A stretch of DNA of 64,000 nt. It comes from Xylocopa sonorina (lineage: Eukaryota > Arthropoda > Insecta > Hymenoptera > Apidae). The DNA lies in NCBI RefSeq assembly GCF_050948175.1, contig NW_027490092.1, positions 2,542,001-2,606,000 on the forward strand, written 5' to 3'. The notes beneath the pieces were generated by a model. The model ran no database searches. It was not told the origin of the DNA and saw nothing but the letters and a program-made list of their open reading frames with translations. The translations under genes and the position numbers were made by a program. This document shows positions 13,970-28,771 of the stretch, piece after piece (positions within the stretch are counted from its first letter, which is position 1; the number at the start of each line of letters is the position of its first letter).

Positions 13970-15070
13970 TCTTAAAACGCGATATCGCATCTCATTTCTA
14001 TGTTTCGTGGTAAGATATAATATGATTTGCGAAGTGTTATGTATTCCTCGTCTACACTTCAAATGAATGTAAATGCGACACTTCCTTGCTAGGAAATAGC
14101 GTCTGCAGATATCTAGGTATCGTAGCGATAGAGTTCTAATGCTACTTAAAACGCGATATCGCACCTCATTTCTATGTTTCATGGTAAGATATAATATGAT
14201 TTGCGAAGTGTTATGTATTCCTCGTCTACACTTCAAATGAATGTAAATGCGACACTTCCTTGCAAGGAAATTGCGTTTGCAGATGTCTACCTATAGTAGC
14301 AATAGAGTTCTAATGCTTCTTAAAACGCGATATCGCATCTCATTTCTATGCTTCATGGTAAGATATAATATGATTTGCGAAGTGTTATGTATTCCTCGTC
14401 CACACTTCAAATGAATGTAAATGCGACACTTCCTTGCAAGGAAATAGCGTTTGCAGATGTCTACGTACCGTAGGAAAGGAGTTCTTATGATTCTTAAAAC
14501 GCGATATCGAACTCAATTCTATGTTTCATGGTAAGATATAATATGATTTGCGAAGTGTTATGTATTCCTCGTCTACACTTCAAATGAATGTAAATGCGAC
14601 ACATCCTTGCAAGGAAATAGCGTCTGCAGATGTCTAGGTATCGTAGCGATAGAGTTCTTATGATTCTTAAAACGCGATATCGCATCTCATTTCTATGTTT
14701 CATGGTAAGATATAATATGACTTGCGAAGTGTTATGTATTCTTCGTATACACTTCAAATGAATGTAAATGCGACACTTTCTAGCAAGGGAATAGCGTTTG
14801 CAGATGTCTACGTATCGTAGCAATAGTGTTCTAATGCTTCTTAAAACGCGATATCGCATCCCATTTCCATGCTTCATGGTAAGATATAATATGATTTGCG
14901 AAGTGTTATGTATTCCTCGTCTACACTTCATATGAATGTTAATGCGACACTTACTTGCAAGGAAAGAGCGCTTGCAGATGTCTAAGTATCGTAGCAATAG
15001 AGTTCTTATGATTCTTAAAACGCGAAATCGCATCTCATTTCTATGTTTCATGGTAAGATATAATATGATT
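13970..15070. repeat. Right copy of a duplicated segment, 18-monomer offset
   Basis: Partner of 10,840-11,940. The match ends near 15,070, where the right copy has GATTTGCGAAG and the left GATTTGTGAAG. After that the right copy continues with a different monomer order. Confidence 0.83.
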
Positions 15071-16099
15071 TGCGAAGTGTTATGTATTCCTCGTCTACAC
15101 TTCAAATGAATGTAAATGCGACACTTCCTTGCAAAGAAATAGCGTTTGCAGATGTCTACGAATCGTAGCAATAGAGTTCTTATGATTCTTAAAACGCGTT
15201 GTCGCATCTCATTTCTATGTTTCATGGTAAGATATAATATGATTTGCGAAGTGTTATGTACTCCTCGTCTACACTTCAAATGAATGTAAATGCGACACTT
15301 CCTTGCTAGGAAATAGCGTCTGCAGATATCTAGGTATCGTAGCGATAGGGTTCTAATGCTTTTCAAAGCACAATATCGCATCTCATTTCTATGTTTCATG
15401 GTAAGATATAATATGATTTGCGAAGTGTGATGTATTCCTCGTCTACACTTCAAATGAATGTACATGCGACACTTCCTTGCAAGGAAATAGCGTTTGCAGA
15501 TGTCTACCTATCGTAGCAGTAGAGTTCTAATGCTTATTAAAACGCGATATCGCATTTCATTTCTATGTTTCATGGTAAGCTATAATATGATTTGCGAAGT
15601 GTCATGTATTCCTCGTCTACACTTCAAATGAATGTAAATGCGACACTTCCTTGCAAGGAAATAGCGTTTGCAGATGTCTACGAATCGTAGCAATAGAGTT
15701 CTTATGATTCTTAAAACGCGATATCGCTTCTCATTTCTATGTTTCATGGAAAGATATTATATAATTTGAGGAGTGTTATGTATTCCTCGCCTACACTTCA
15801 AGTGAATGTAAATGCGACCCTTCCTTGCAAGGAAATAGCGTTTGCAGATGTCTACGTATCGTAGCAATGGAGTTCTTATGATTCTTAAAACGCGATATCG
15901 CATCTCAATTATATGTTCCATGATGAGATATAATATTAATTGCGAAGTGTTATGCATTCCTCGTCTACGATTCAAATGAATGTAAATGCGTCACTTCCTT
16001 GCAAGGAAATAGCGTTTGCAGATTTCCAGGTATCGCAGCAATAGGGTTCTAATGCTTCTTAAAACGCGATATCGCATCTCATTTCTATGTTTCGTGGTA

Positions 16100-19000
16100 A
16101 GATATAATATGATTTGCGAAGTGTTATGTATTCCTCGACTACACTTCAAATGAATGTAAATGCGACACTTCCTTGCTAGGAAATAGCGTCTGCAGATATC
16201 TAGGTATCGTAGCGATAGAGTTCTAATGCTTCTTAAAACGCGATATAGCACCTCATTTCTATGTTTCATGGTAAGATATAATATGATTTGCGAAGTGTTA
16301 TGTATTCCTCGTCTACACTTCAAATGAATGTAAATGCGACACTTCCTTGCAAAGAAATAGCGTTTGCAGATGTCTACGAATCGTAGCAATAGAGTTCTTA
16401 TGATTCTTAAAACGCGATGTCGCATCTCATTTCTATGTTTCATGGTAAGATATAATATGATTTGCGAAGTGTTATGTACTCCTCGTCTACACTTCAAATG
16501 AATGTAAATGCGACACTTCCTTGCTAGGAAATAGCGTCTGCAGATATCTAGGTATCGTAGCGATAGGGTTCTAATGCTTTTCAAAGCACAATATCGCATC
16601 TCATTTCTATGTTTCATGGTAAGATATAATATGATTTGCGAAGTGTGATGTATTCCTCGTCTACACTTCAAATGAATGTACATGCGACACTTCCTTGCAA
16701 GGAAATAGCGTTTGCAGATGTCTACCTATCGTAGCAGTAGAGTTCTAATGCTTATTAAAACGCGATATCGCATTTCATTTCTATGTTTCATGGTAAGCTA
16801 TAATATGATTTGCGAAGTGTTATGTATTCCTCGTCTACACTTCAAATGAATATAAATGCGACACTTCCTTGCAAGGAAATAGCGTTTGCAGATGTCTACG
16901 AATCGTAGCAATAGAGTTCTTATGATTCTTAAAACGCGATATCGCTTCTCATTTCTATGTTTCATGGAAAGATATTATATAATTTGAGGAGTGTTATGTA
17001 TTCCTCGCCTACACTTCAAGTGAATGTAAATGCGACCCTTCCTTGCAAGAAAATAGCGTTTGCAGATGTCTACGTATCGTAGCAATGGAGTTCTTATGAT
17101 TCTTAAAACGCGATATCGCATCTCAATTATATGTTCCATGATGAGATATAATATTAATTGCGAAGTGTTATGCATTCCTCGTCTACGATTCAAATGAATG
17201 TAAATGCGTCACTTCCTTGCAAGGAAATAGCGTTTGCAGATTTCCAGGTATCGCAGCAATAGGGTTCTAATGCTTCTTAAGACGCGATATCGCATCTCAT
17301 TTCTATGTTTCGTGGTAAGATATAATATGATTTGCGAAGTGTTATGTATTCCTCGACTACACTTCAAATGAATGTAAATGCGACACTTCCTTGCTAGGAA
17401 ATAGCGTCTGCAGATATCTAGGTATCGTAGCGATAGAGTTCTAATGCTTCTTAAAACGCGATATCGCACCTCATTTCTATGTTTCATGGTAAGATATAAT
17501 ATGATTTGCGAAGTGTTATGTATTCCTCGTCTACACTTCAAATGAATGTAAATGCGACACTTCCTTGCAAAGAAATAGCGTTTGCAGATGTCTACGTATC
17601 GTAGCAATAGAGTTCTTATGATTCTTAAAACGCGATGTCGCATCTCATTTCTATGTTTCATGGTAAGATATAATATGATTTGCGAAGTGTTATGCATTCC
17701 TCGTCTACGATTCAAATGAATGTAAATGCGACACTACCTTGCAAGGAAATAGCGTTTGCAGATGGCTACGTATCGTAGCATTAGAGTTCTTATGATTCTT
17801 AAAACGCGATATTGCATCTCATTTCTATGTTTCATGGTAAGATATAATATGATTTGCGAAGTGTTATGTATTCCTCGTCTACACTTCAAATGAATGTAAA
17901 TGCGACACTTGCTTGCTAGGAAATAGCGTCTGCAGATATCTAGGTATCGTAGCGATAGAGTTCTAATGCTTCTTAAAACGCGATATAGCACCTCATTTCT
18001 ATGTTTCATGGTAAGATATAATATGATTTGCGAAGTGTTATGTATTCCTCGTCTACACTTCAAATGAATGTAAATGCGACACTTCCTTGCAAAGAAATAG
18101 CGTTGGCAGATGTCTACGAATCGTAGCAATAGAGCTCTTATGATTCTTAAAACGCGATGTCGCATCTCATTTCTATGTTTCATGGTAAGATATAATATGA
18201 TTTGCGAAGTGCTATGTACTCCTCGTCTACACTTCAAATGAATGTAAATGCGACACTTCCTTGCTAGGAAATAGCGTCTGCAGATATCTAGGTATCGTAG
18301 CGATAGGGTTCTAATGCTTTTCAAAGCACAATATCGCATCTCATTTCTATGTTTCATGGTAAGATATAATATGATTTGCGAAGTGTGATGTATTCCTCGT
18401 CTACACTTCAAATGAATGTACATGCGACACTTCCTTGCAAGGAAATAGCGTTTGCAGATGTCTACCTATCGTAGCAGTAGAGTTCTAATGCTTATTAAAA
18501 CGCGATATCGCATTTCATTTCTATGTTTCATGGTAAGCTATAATATGATTTGCGTAGTGTTATGTATTCCTCGTCTACACTTCAAATGAATGTAAATGCG
18601 ACACTTCCTTGCAAGGAAATAGCGTTTGCAGATGTCTACGAATCGTAGCAATAGAGTTCTTATGATTCTTAAAACGCGATATCGCTTCTCATTTCTATGT
18701 TTCATGGAAAGATATTATATAATTTGAGGAGTGTTATGTATTCCTCGCCTACACTTCAAGTGAATGTAAATGCGACCCTTCCTTGCAAGAAAATAGCGTT
18801 TGCAGATGTCTACGTATCGTAGCAATGGAGTTCTTATGATTCTTAAAACGCGATATCGCATCTCAATTATATGTTCCATGATGAGATATAATATTAATTG
18901 CGAAGTGTTATGCATTCCTCGTCTACGATTCAAATGAATGTAAATGCGTCACTTCCTTGCAAGGAAATAGCGTTTGCAGATTTCCAGGTATCGCAGCAAT

Positions 19001-21000
19001 AGGGTTCTAATGCTTCTTAAGACGCGATATCGCATCTCATTTCTATGTTTCGTGGTAAGATATAATATGATTTGCGAAGTGTTATGTATTCCTCGACTAC
19101 ACTTCAAATGAATGTAAATGCGACACTTCCTTGCTAGGAAATAGCGTCTGCAGATATCTAGGTATCGTAGCGATAGAGTTCTAATGCTTCTTAAAACGCG
19201 ATATCGCACCTCATTTCTATGTTTCATGGTAAGATATAATATGATTTGCGAAGTGTTATGTATTCCTCGTCTACACTTCAAATGAATGTAAATGCGACAC
19301 TTCCTTGCAAAGAAATAGCGTTTGCAGATGTCTACGTATCGTAGCAATAGAGTTCTTATGATTCTTAAAACGCGATGTCGCATCTCATTTCTATGTTTCA
19401 TGGTAAGATATAATATGATTTGCGAAGTGTTATGCATTCCTCGTCTACGATTCAAATGAATGTAAATGCGACACTACCTTGCAAGGAAATAGCGTTTGCA
19501 GATGGCTACGTATCGTAGCATTAGATTTCTTATGATTCTTAAAACGCGATATCGCATCTCATTTCTATGTTTCATGGTAAGATATAATATGATTTGCGAA
19601 GTGTTATGTATTCCTCGTCTACACTTCAAATGAATGTAAATGCGACACTTGCTTGCTAGGAAATAGCGTCTGCAGATATCTAGGTATCGTAGCGATAGAG
19701 TTCTAATGCTTCTTAAAACGCGATATAGCACCTCATTTCTATGTTTCATGGTAAGATATAATATGATTTGCGAAGTGTTATGTATTCCTCGTCTACACTT
19801 CAAATGAATGTAAATGCGACACTTCCTTGCAAAGAAATAGCGTTTGCAGATGTCTACGAATCGTAGCAATAGAGTTCTTATGATTCTTAAAACGCGATGT
19901 CGCATCTCATTTCTATGTTTCATGGTAAGATATAATATGATTTGCGAAGTGCTATGTACTCCTCGTCTACACTTCAAATGAATGTAAATGCGACACTTCC
20001 TTGCTAGGAAATAGCGTCTGCAGATATCTAGGTATCGTAGCGATAGGGTTCTAATGCTTTTCAAAGCACAATATCGCATCTCATTTCTATGTTTCATGGT
20101 AAGATATAATATGATTTGCGAAGTGTGATGTATTCCTCGTCTACACTTCAAATGAATGTACATGCGACACTTCCTTGCAAGGAAATAGCGTTTGCAGATG
20201 TCTACCTATCGTAGCAGTAGAGTTCTAATGCTTATTAAAACGCGATATCGCATTTCATTTCTATGTTTCATGGTAAGCTATAATATGATTTGCGAAGTGT
20301 TATGTATTCCTCGTCTACACTTCAAATGAATGTAAATGCGACACTTCCTTGCAAGGAAATAGCGTTTGCAGATGTCTACGAATCGTAGCAATAGAGTTCT
20401 TATGATTCTTAAAACGCGATATCGCTTCTCATTTCTATGTTTCATGGAAAGATATTATATAATTTGAGGAGTGTTATGTATTCCTCGCCTACACTTCAAG
20501 TGAATGTAAATGCGACCCTTCCTTGCAAGGAAATAGCGTTTGCAGATGTCTACGTATCGTAGCAATGGAGTTCTTATGATTCTTAAAACGCGATATCGCA
20601 TCTCAATTATATGTTCCATGATGAGATATAATATTAATTGCGAAGTGTTATGCATTCCTCGTCTACGATTCAAATGAATGTAAATGCGTCACTTCCTTGC
20701 AAGGAAATAGCGTTTGCAGATTTCCAGGTATCGCAGCAATAGGGTTCTAATGCTTCTTAAAACGCGATATCGCATCTCATTTCTATGTTTCGTGGTAAGA
20801 TATAATATGATTTGCGAAGTGTTATGTATTCCTCGACTACACTTCAAATGAATGTAAATGCGACACTTCCTTGCTAGGAAATAGCGTCTGCAGATATCTA
20901 GGTATCGTAGCGATAGAGTTCTAATGCTTCTTAAAACGCGATATCGCACCTCATTTCTATGTTTCATGGTAAGATATAATATGATTTGCGAAGTGTTATG
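16100..21000. repeat. 10-monomer higher-order repeat (1,740 bp), nearly three copies
   Basis: Private markers recur at 1,740-bp spacing: TTAAGACGCGATATCGC at 17,278 and 19,018, type C blocks at 16,975, 18,715 and 20,455, and TTTTCAAAGCACAATATC before each of them. Copies run roughly 16.1-17.83, 17.83-19.57 and 19.57-21.0 kb. The third is cut short where TACTCCTCG replaces TATTCCTCG near 21,003. Small differences between copies, such as GCTATGTACT versus GTTATGTACT, show that they are not merely an assembly echo. Confidence 0.88.
16966..17030. repeat. Type C monomer signature (example)
   Basis: Type C reads ATGGAAAGATATTATATAATTTGAGGAGTG (written here only as its key difference: TTATATAATTTGAGG replaces TAATATGATTTGCGA), followed by CCTCGCCTACAC. 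Copies start near 7122, 7470, 7644, 12805, 15757, 16975, 18715, 20455, 22369, 24109, 27371, 35176, 38140, 38657 and 41594. I saw none to the right of about 41.7 kb. The TATATAA change makes a TAA stop in the minus-strand frame. In the 15-25 kb region the type C copies are the most visible marker of the higher-order period, at spacings of 1218, 1740, 1740, 1914 and 1740 bp. Confidence 0.85.
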
Positions 21001-24000
21001 TACTCCTCGTCTACACTTCAAATGAATGTAAATGCGACACTTCCTTGAAAGGAAATAGCGTCTGCAGATGTCTAGGTATCGTGGCGATAGGGTTCTAATG
21101 CTTCTCAAAACACAATATCTTATCTCATTTCTATGTTTCATGGTAAGATACAATATGATTTGCGAAGTGTTATGTATTCCTCGTCTACACTTCAAATGAA
21201 TGTAAATGCGACACTTCCTTGCTAGGATATAGCGTCTGCACATGTCTAGGTATCGTAGCGGTAGAGTTCTAATGCTTCTTAAAACGCGATATCGCACCTC
21301 ATTTCTATATTTCATGGTAAGATATAATATGATTTGTGAAGTGTTATGTATTCCTCGTCTACACTTCAAATGAATGTAAATGCGACACTTCCTTGCAAAG
21401 AAATAGCGTTTGCAGATGTCTACGAATCGTAGCAATAGAGTTCTTATGATTCTTAAAACGCGATATCGCATCTCATTTCTATGTTTCATGGTAAGATATA
21501 ATCTGATTTGCGAAGTGTTATGTATTCCTCGTCTACACTTCAAATGAATGCGAATGCGACACTTCTTCGCTAGGAAATAGGGTTTGCAGATGTCTAGGTA
21601 TCGTAGCAATAGAGTCCAAATGCTTCTTAAAGCGAGATATTGCATCTCATATCTATGTTTCATGATAAGAAATAATATTCATTGCGAAGTGTTATGCATT
21701 CCTCGTATACGATTCAAATGAATGTAAATGCGACACTTTCTTGCAAGGAAATAGCGTTGGCAGATGTCTACGAATCGTAGCAATAGAGCTCTTATGATTC
21801 TTAAAACGCGATGTCGCATCTCATTTCTATGTTTCATGGTAAGATATAATATGATTTGCGAAGTGCTATGTACTCCTCGTCTACACTTCAAATGAATGTA
21901 AATGCGACACTTCCTTGCTAGGAAATAGCGTCTGCAGATATCTAGGTATCGTAGCGATAGGGTTCTAATGCTTTTCAAAGCACAATATCGCATCTCATTT
22001 CTATGTTTCATGGTAAGATATAATATGATTTGCGAAGTGTGATGTATTCCTCGTCTACACTTCAAATGAATGTACATGCGACACTTCCTTGCAAGGAAAT
22101 AGCGTTTGCAGATGTCTACCTATCGTAGCAGTAGAGTTCTAATGCTTATTAAAACGCGATATCGCATTTCATTTCTATGTTTCATGGTAAGCTATAATAT
22201 GATTTGCGTAGTGTTATGTATTCCTCGTCTACACTTCAAATGAATGTAAATGCGACACTTCCTTGCAAGGAAATAGCGTTTGCAGATGTCTACGAATCGT
22301 AGCAATAGAGTTCTTATGATTCTTAAAACGCGATATCGCTTCTCATTTCTATGTTTCATGGAAAGATATTATATAATTTGAGGAGTGTTATGTATTCCTC
22401 GCCTACACTTCAAGTGAATGTAAATGCGACCCTTCCTTGCAAGAAAATAGCGTTTGCAGATGTCTACGTATCGTAGCAATGGAGTTCTTATGATTCTTAA
22501 AACGCGATATCGCATCTCAATTATATGTTCCATGATGAGATATAATATTAATTGCGAAGTGTTATGCATTCCTCGTCTACGATTCAAATGAATGTAAATG
22601 CGTCACTTCCTTGCAAGGAAATAGCGTTTGCAGATTTCCAGGTATCGCAGCAATAGGGTTCTAATGCTTCTTAAGACGCGATATCGCATCTCATTTCTAT
22701 GTTTCGTGGTAAGATATAATATGATTTGCGAAGTGTTATGTATTCCTCGACTACACTTCAAATGAATGTAAATGCGACACTTCCTTGCTAGGAAATAGCG
22801 TCTGCAGATATCTAGGTATCGTAGCGATAGAGTTCTAATGCTTCTTAAAACGCGATATCGCACCTCATTTCTATGTTTCATGGTAAGATATAATATGATT
22901 TGCGAAGTGTTATGTATTCCTCGTCTACACTTCAAATGAATGTAAATGCGACACTTCCTTGCAAAGAAATAGCGTTTGCAGATGTCTACGTATCGTAGCA
23001 ATAGAGTTCTTATGATTCTTAAAACGCGATGTCGCATCTCATTTCTATGTTTCATGGTAAGATATAATATGATTTGCGAAGTGTTATGCATTCCTCGTCT
23101 ACGATTCAAATGAATGTAAATGCGACACTACCTTGCAAGGAAATAGCGTTTGCAGATGGCTACGTATCGTAGCATTAGATTTCTTATGATTCTTAAAACG
23201 CGATATCGCATCTCATTTCTATGTTTCATGGTAAGATATAATATGATTTGCGAAGTGTTATGTATTCCTCGTCTACACTTCAAATGAATGTAAATGCGAC
23301 ACTTGCTTGCTAGGAAATAGCGTCTGCAGATATCTAGGTATCGTAGCGATAGAGTTCTAATGCTTCTTAAAACGCGATATAGCACCTCATTTCTATGTTT
23401 CATGGTAAGATATAATATGATTTGCGAAGTGTTATGTATTCCTCGTCTACACTTCAAATGAATGTAAATGCGACACTTCCTTGCAAAGAAATAGCGTTTG
23501 CAGATGTCTACGAATCGTAGCAATAGAGTTCTTATGATTCTTAAAACGCGATGTCGCATCTCATTTCTATGTTTCATGGTAAGATATAATATGATTTGCG
23601 AAGTGCTATGTACTCCTCGTCTACACTTCAAATGAATGTAAATGCGACACTTCCTTGCTAGGAAATAGCGTCTGCAGATATCTAGGTATCGTAGCGATAG
23701 GGTTCTAATGCTTTTCAAAGCACAATATCGCATCTCATTTCTATGTTTCATGGTAAGATATAATATGATTTGCGAAGTGTGATGTATTCCTCGTCTACAC
23801 TTCAAATGAATGTACATGCGACACTTCCTTGCAAGGAAATAGCGTTTGCAGATGTCTACCTATCGTAGCAGTAGAGTTCTAATGCTTATTAAAACGCGAT
23901 ATCGCATTTCATTTCTATGTTTCATGGTAAGCTATAATATGATTTGCGAAGTGTTATGTATTCCTCGTCTACACTTCAAATGAATGTAAATGCGACACTT

Positions 24001-25392
24001 CCTTGCAAGGAAATAGCGTTTGCAGATGTCTACGAATCGTAGCAATAGAGTTCTTATGATTCTTAAAACGCGATATCGCTTCTCATTTCTATGTTTCATG
24101 GAAAGATATTATATAATTTGAGGAGTGTTATGTATTCCTCGCCTACACTTCAAGTGAATGTAAATGCGACCCTTCCTTGCAAGGAAATAGCGTTTGCAGA
24201 TGTCTACGTATCGTAGCAATGGAGTTCTTATGATTCTTAAAACGCGATATCGCATCTCAATTATATGTTCCATGATGAGATATAATATTAATTGCGAAGT
24301 GTTATGCATTCCTCGTCTACGATTCAAATGAATGTAAATGCGTCACTTCCTTGCAAGGAAATAGCGTTTGCAGATTTCCAGGTATCGCAGCAATAGGGTT
24401 CTAATGCTTCTTAAAACGCGATATCGCATCTCATTTCTATGTTTCGTGGTAAGATATAATATGATTTGCGAAGTGTTATGTATTCCTCGACTACACTTCA
24501 AATGAATGTAAATGCGACACTTCCTTGCTAGGAAATAGCGTCTGCAGATATCTAGGTATCGTAGCGATAGAGTTCTAATGCTTCTTAAAACGCGATATCG
24601 CACCTCATTTCTATGTTTCATGGTAAGATATAATATGATTTGCGAAGTGTTATGTACTCCTCGTCTACACTTCAAATGAATGTAAATGCGACACTTCCTT
24701 GAAAGGAAATAGCGTCTGCAGATGTCTAGGTATCGTGGCGATAGGGTTCTAATGCTTCTCAAAACACAATATCTTATCTCATTTCTATGTTTCATGGTAA
24801 GATACAATATGATTTGCGAAGTGTTATGTATTCCTCGTCTACACTTCAAATGAATGTAAATGCGACACTTCCTTGCTAGGATATAGCGTCTGCACATGTC
24901 TAGGTATCGTAGCGGTAGAGTTCTAATGCTTCTTAAAACGCGATATCGCACCTCATTTCTATATTTCATGGTAAGATATAATATGATTTGTGAAGTGTTA
25001 TGTATTCCTCGTCTACACTTCAAATGAATGTAAATGCGACACTTCCTTGCAAAGAAATAGCGTTTGCAGATGTCTACGAATCGTAGCAATAGAGTTCTTA
25101 TGATTCTTAAAACGCGATATCGCATCTCATTTCTATGTTTCATGGTAAGATATAATCTGATTTGCGAAGTGTTATGTATTCCTCGTCTACACTTCAAATG
25201 AATGCGAATGCGACACTTCTTCGCTAGGAAATAGGGTTTGCAGATGTCTAGGTATCGTAGCAATAGAGTCCAAATGCTTCTTAAAGCGAGATATTGCATC
25301 TCATATCTATGTTTCATGATAAGAAATAATATTCATTGCGAAGTGTTATGCATTCCTCGTATACGATTCAAATGAATGTAAATGCGACACTT
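18097..25392. repeat. 21-monomer tandem duplication (2 x 3,654 bp)
   Basis: The segment from about 18,097 to 21,738 is repeated at 21,751 to 25,392, an offset of 3,654 bp (21 x 174). Rare private variants are all duplicated: GCGTTGGCAGATG at 18,102 and 21,756, AGAGCTCTTATG, GCGTAGTG at 18,554 and 22,208, GATACAATATG, and AATCTGATTTGCG. I noticed no mismatch in the parts I compared. The left joint lies between AAGGAAATAGCG and TTGGCAG near 21,750. The right end is sharp at 25,392. The duplicated unit contains one 10-mer and one 11-mer of the smaller higher-order repeat, so it arose after that repeat existed. It is one of the youngest large events in the window. Confidence 0.9.
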
Positions 25393-25488
25393 CCTCGCTA
25401 GGAAATAGCGTTTGCAGATGTCTACGTGTCGTAGCAATAGAGATCTAATGCTTCATTTCTATGTTTCATGGTAAGATATAATATGATT
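25337..25488. repeat. Short 152-bp monomer with 22-bp internal deletion
   Basis: Same 22-bp deletion joint. The left part is type B with CGTATACGATTC. It starts inside the last monomer of the 21-mer duplication and extends past the point (about 25,392) where the two long copies stop matching. Confidence 0.93.
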
Positions 25489-26880
25489 TGCGAAGTGTTA
25501 TGTATTCCACGTCTACACTTCAAATGAATGTAAATGCGACACTTCCTTGCAAGGAAATAGCGTTTGCAGATGTCTACCTATCGTAGCAGTAGAGTTCTAA
25601 TGATTATTAGAATGCGATATCGCATCTCATTTCTATGTTTCATGGTAAGATATAATGTGATTTGCAAAGTGTTATGTATTCTTCGTCTACACTTCAAATG
25701 AATGTAAATGCGACACTTCCTAGCAAGGAAATATCTTTTTCAGATGTCTACGTATCTTAGCAATAGTGTTCTAATGCTTCTTAAAACGCGATATAACATC
25801 CCATTTCCATGCTTCATGGTAAGATATAATATGATTTGCGAAGTGTTATGTATTCCTCGTCTACACTTCATATGAATGTTAATGCGACACTTACTTGCAA
25901 GGAAAGAGCGCTTGCAGATGTCTACGTATCGTAGCAATAGATTTCTAATGCTTCTTAAAACGCGATATGGCATCTCATTTCTATGTTTCATTGTAAGATA
26001 TAATATGATTTTCGATGTGTCATGTATACCTCGTCAACACTTCAAATGAATGTAAATGCGACACTTCCTTGCTAGGAAATAACGTCTGCAGATGTCTAAG
26101 TATCGTAGCAATAGTGTTCTAATGCTCCTTATAACGCGATATCGCAACTCATTTCTATGTTTCATGGTAAGATATAATATGATTTGCGAAGTGTTATGTA
26201 TTCCTCGTCTACACTTCAAATGAATGTAAATGCGACACTTAATTGCTAGGAAATAGCGTCTGCAGATGTCTAGGTATCGTAGCAATAGTGTTCAAATGCT
26301 TCTTAAAACGATATATTGCATCTCATATCTATGTTTAATGATAAGATATAATATTCATTGCGAAGTGTTATGCATTCCTAGTATACGATTCAAATGAATG
26401 TAAATGCGACACTTTCATGCAAGGAAATTGCGTTTGCAGATGTCTACGTATCGTAGCAATAGAGTTCTTGTGATTCTTAAAACGCGATATCGCATCTCAT
26501 TTCTATGTTTCATGGTAAGATATAATATGATTTGCGAAGTGTTACGTACTCCTCGTCTACACTTCAAATGAATGTAAATGCGACACTTCATTGCTAGGAA
26601 ATAGCGTCTGCAAATGTCTAGTTATCGTAGCAATAGAGTTCAAATGCTTCTTAAAACGATATATTGCATCTCATATCTATGTGTAATGATAAGATATAAT
26701 ATTCATTGCGAAGTGTTATGTATTCCTCGTCTACGATTCAAATGAATGTAAATGCGACACTACATTGCAAGGAAATAGCGTTTGCAGATGGCTACGTATC
26801 GTAGCATTAGATTTCTTATGATTCTTAAAACGCGATATCGCATCTCATTTCTATGTTTCATGGTAAGATATAATATGATT

Positions 26881-27032
26881 TGCGAAGTGTTATGTATTCC
26901 TCGTCTACGCTTCAAATTAATGTAAATGCGACACTTCCTCGCTAGGAAATAGCGTTTGCGGATATCTACGTATAGTAGCAATAGAGTTCTAATGCTTCAT
27001 TTCTATGTTTCATGGTAAGATATAATATGATT
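26881..27032. repeat. Short 152-bp monomer with 22-bp internal deletion
   Basis: Same deletion joint, in a monomer with CTACGCTTCAAATTAATG and CCTCGCTAGG. It closely matches the short monomer at 28772, indicating that the two are duplicates. Confidence 0.93.
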
Positions 27033-28771
27033 TGCGTAGTGTTATGTATTCCTCGTCTACACTTCAAATGAATGTAAATGCGACACTTCCTTGCAAGGAA
27101 ATTGCGTTTGCAGATGTCTACCTATAGTAGCAATAGTGTTCTAATGCTTCTTAAAACGCGATATCGCATCTCATTTCCATGTTTCATGGTAAGATATAAT
27201 ATGATTTGCGAAGTGTTATGTACTCCTCGTCTACACTTCAAATGAATGTAAATGCTACACTTTCTTGCAAGGAAATAGCGTTTGCAGATGTCTACCTATC
27301 GTAGCAGTAGAGTTCTAATGCTTATTAAAACGCGATATCGCATCTCATTTCTATGTTTCATGGAAAGATATTATATAATTTGAGGAGTGTTATGTATTCC
27401 TCGCCTACACTTCAAATGAATGTAAATGCGACGCTTCCTTGCAAGGAAATAGCGTTTGCAGATGTCTACGTATCGTAGCAATGGAGTTCTTATGATTCTT
27501 AAAACGCGATATCGCATCTCAATTCTATGATTCATGGTAAGATATAATATGATTTGCGAAGTGTTATGTATTCCTCGTCTACACTTCAAATGAATGTGAA
27601 TGCGACTCTTCCTTGCAAGGAAATAGCGTTTGCAGATGTCTACGTATCGTAGCAATAGATTTCTAATGCTTCTTAAAACGCGATATGGCATCTCATTTCT
27701 ATGTTTCATTGTAAGATATAATATGATTTTCGATGTGTCATGTATACCTCTCCAACACTTCAAATGAATGTAAATGCGACACTTCCTTGCTAGGAAATAG
27801 CGTCTGCAGATGTCTAGGTGTCGTAGCAATAGTGTTCTAATGCTTCTTATAACGCGATATCGCAACTCATTTCTATGTTTCATGGTAAGATATAATATGA
27901 TTTGCGAAGTGTTATGTATTCCTCGTCTACACTTGAAATGAATGTAAATGCGACACTTCCTTGCTAGGAAATAGCGTCTGCAGATGTCTAGGTATCGTAG
28001 CAGTAGAGTTCTAATGCTTCTTATAACGCGATATCGCAACTCATTTCTATGTTTCATGGTAAGATATAATATGATTTGCGAAGTGTTATGTATTCCTCGT
28101 CTACACTCCAATGAATGTGAATGCGACACTTCTTCGCTAGGAAATAGGGTTTGCAGATGTCTAGGTATCGTAGCAATAGAGTCCAAATGCTTCTTAAAGC
28201 GAGATATTGCATCTCATATCTATGTTTCATGATAAGAAATAATATTCATTGCGAAGTGTTATGCATTCCTCGTATACGATTCAAATGAATGTAAATGCGA
28301 CACTTTCTTGCAAGGAAATAGCGTTTGCAGATGTCTACGTATCGTAGCAATAGAGTTCTAATGCTTCTTAAAACGCGATATCGCATCTCATTTCTATGTT
28401 TCATGGTAAGATATAATATGATTTGCGAAGTGTCATGTATTCCTTGTCTACGCTTCAAATGAATGTAAATGCCACACTTCATTGCTAGGAAATAGCGTCT
28501 GCAGATGTCTAGGTATCGTAGCAATAGAGTTCAAATGCTTCTTAAAACGATATATTGCATCTCATATCTATGTTTAATGATAAGATATAATATTCATTGC
28601 GAAGTGTTATGCATTCCTCGTCTACGATTCAAATGAATGTAAATGCGACACTACCTTGCAAGGAAATAGCGTTTGCAGATGGCTACGTATCGTAGCATTA
28701 GAGTTCTTATGATTCTTAAAACGCGATATCGCATCTCATTTCTATGTTTCATGGTAAGATATAATATGATT

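Noticed and set aside
18097..25392. Treating the near-identical long duplications as certain biology.
   Set aside because: Near-identical tandem blocks are also a known failure mode of satellite assembly. They are reported as seen in the sequence, but their copy number is not taken as proven.
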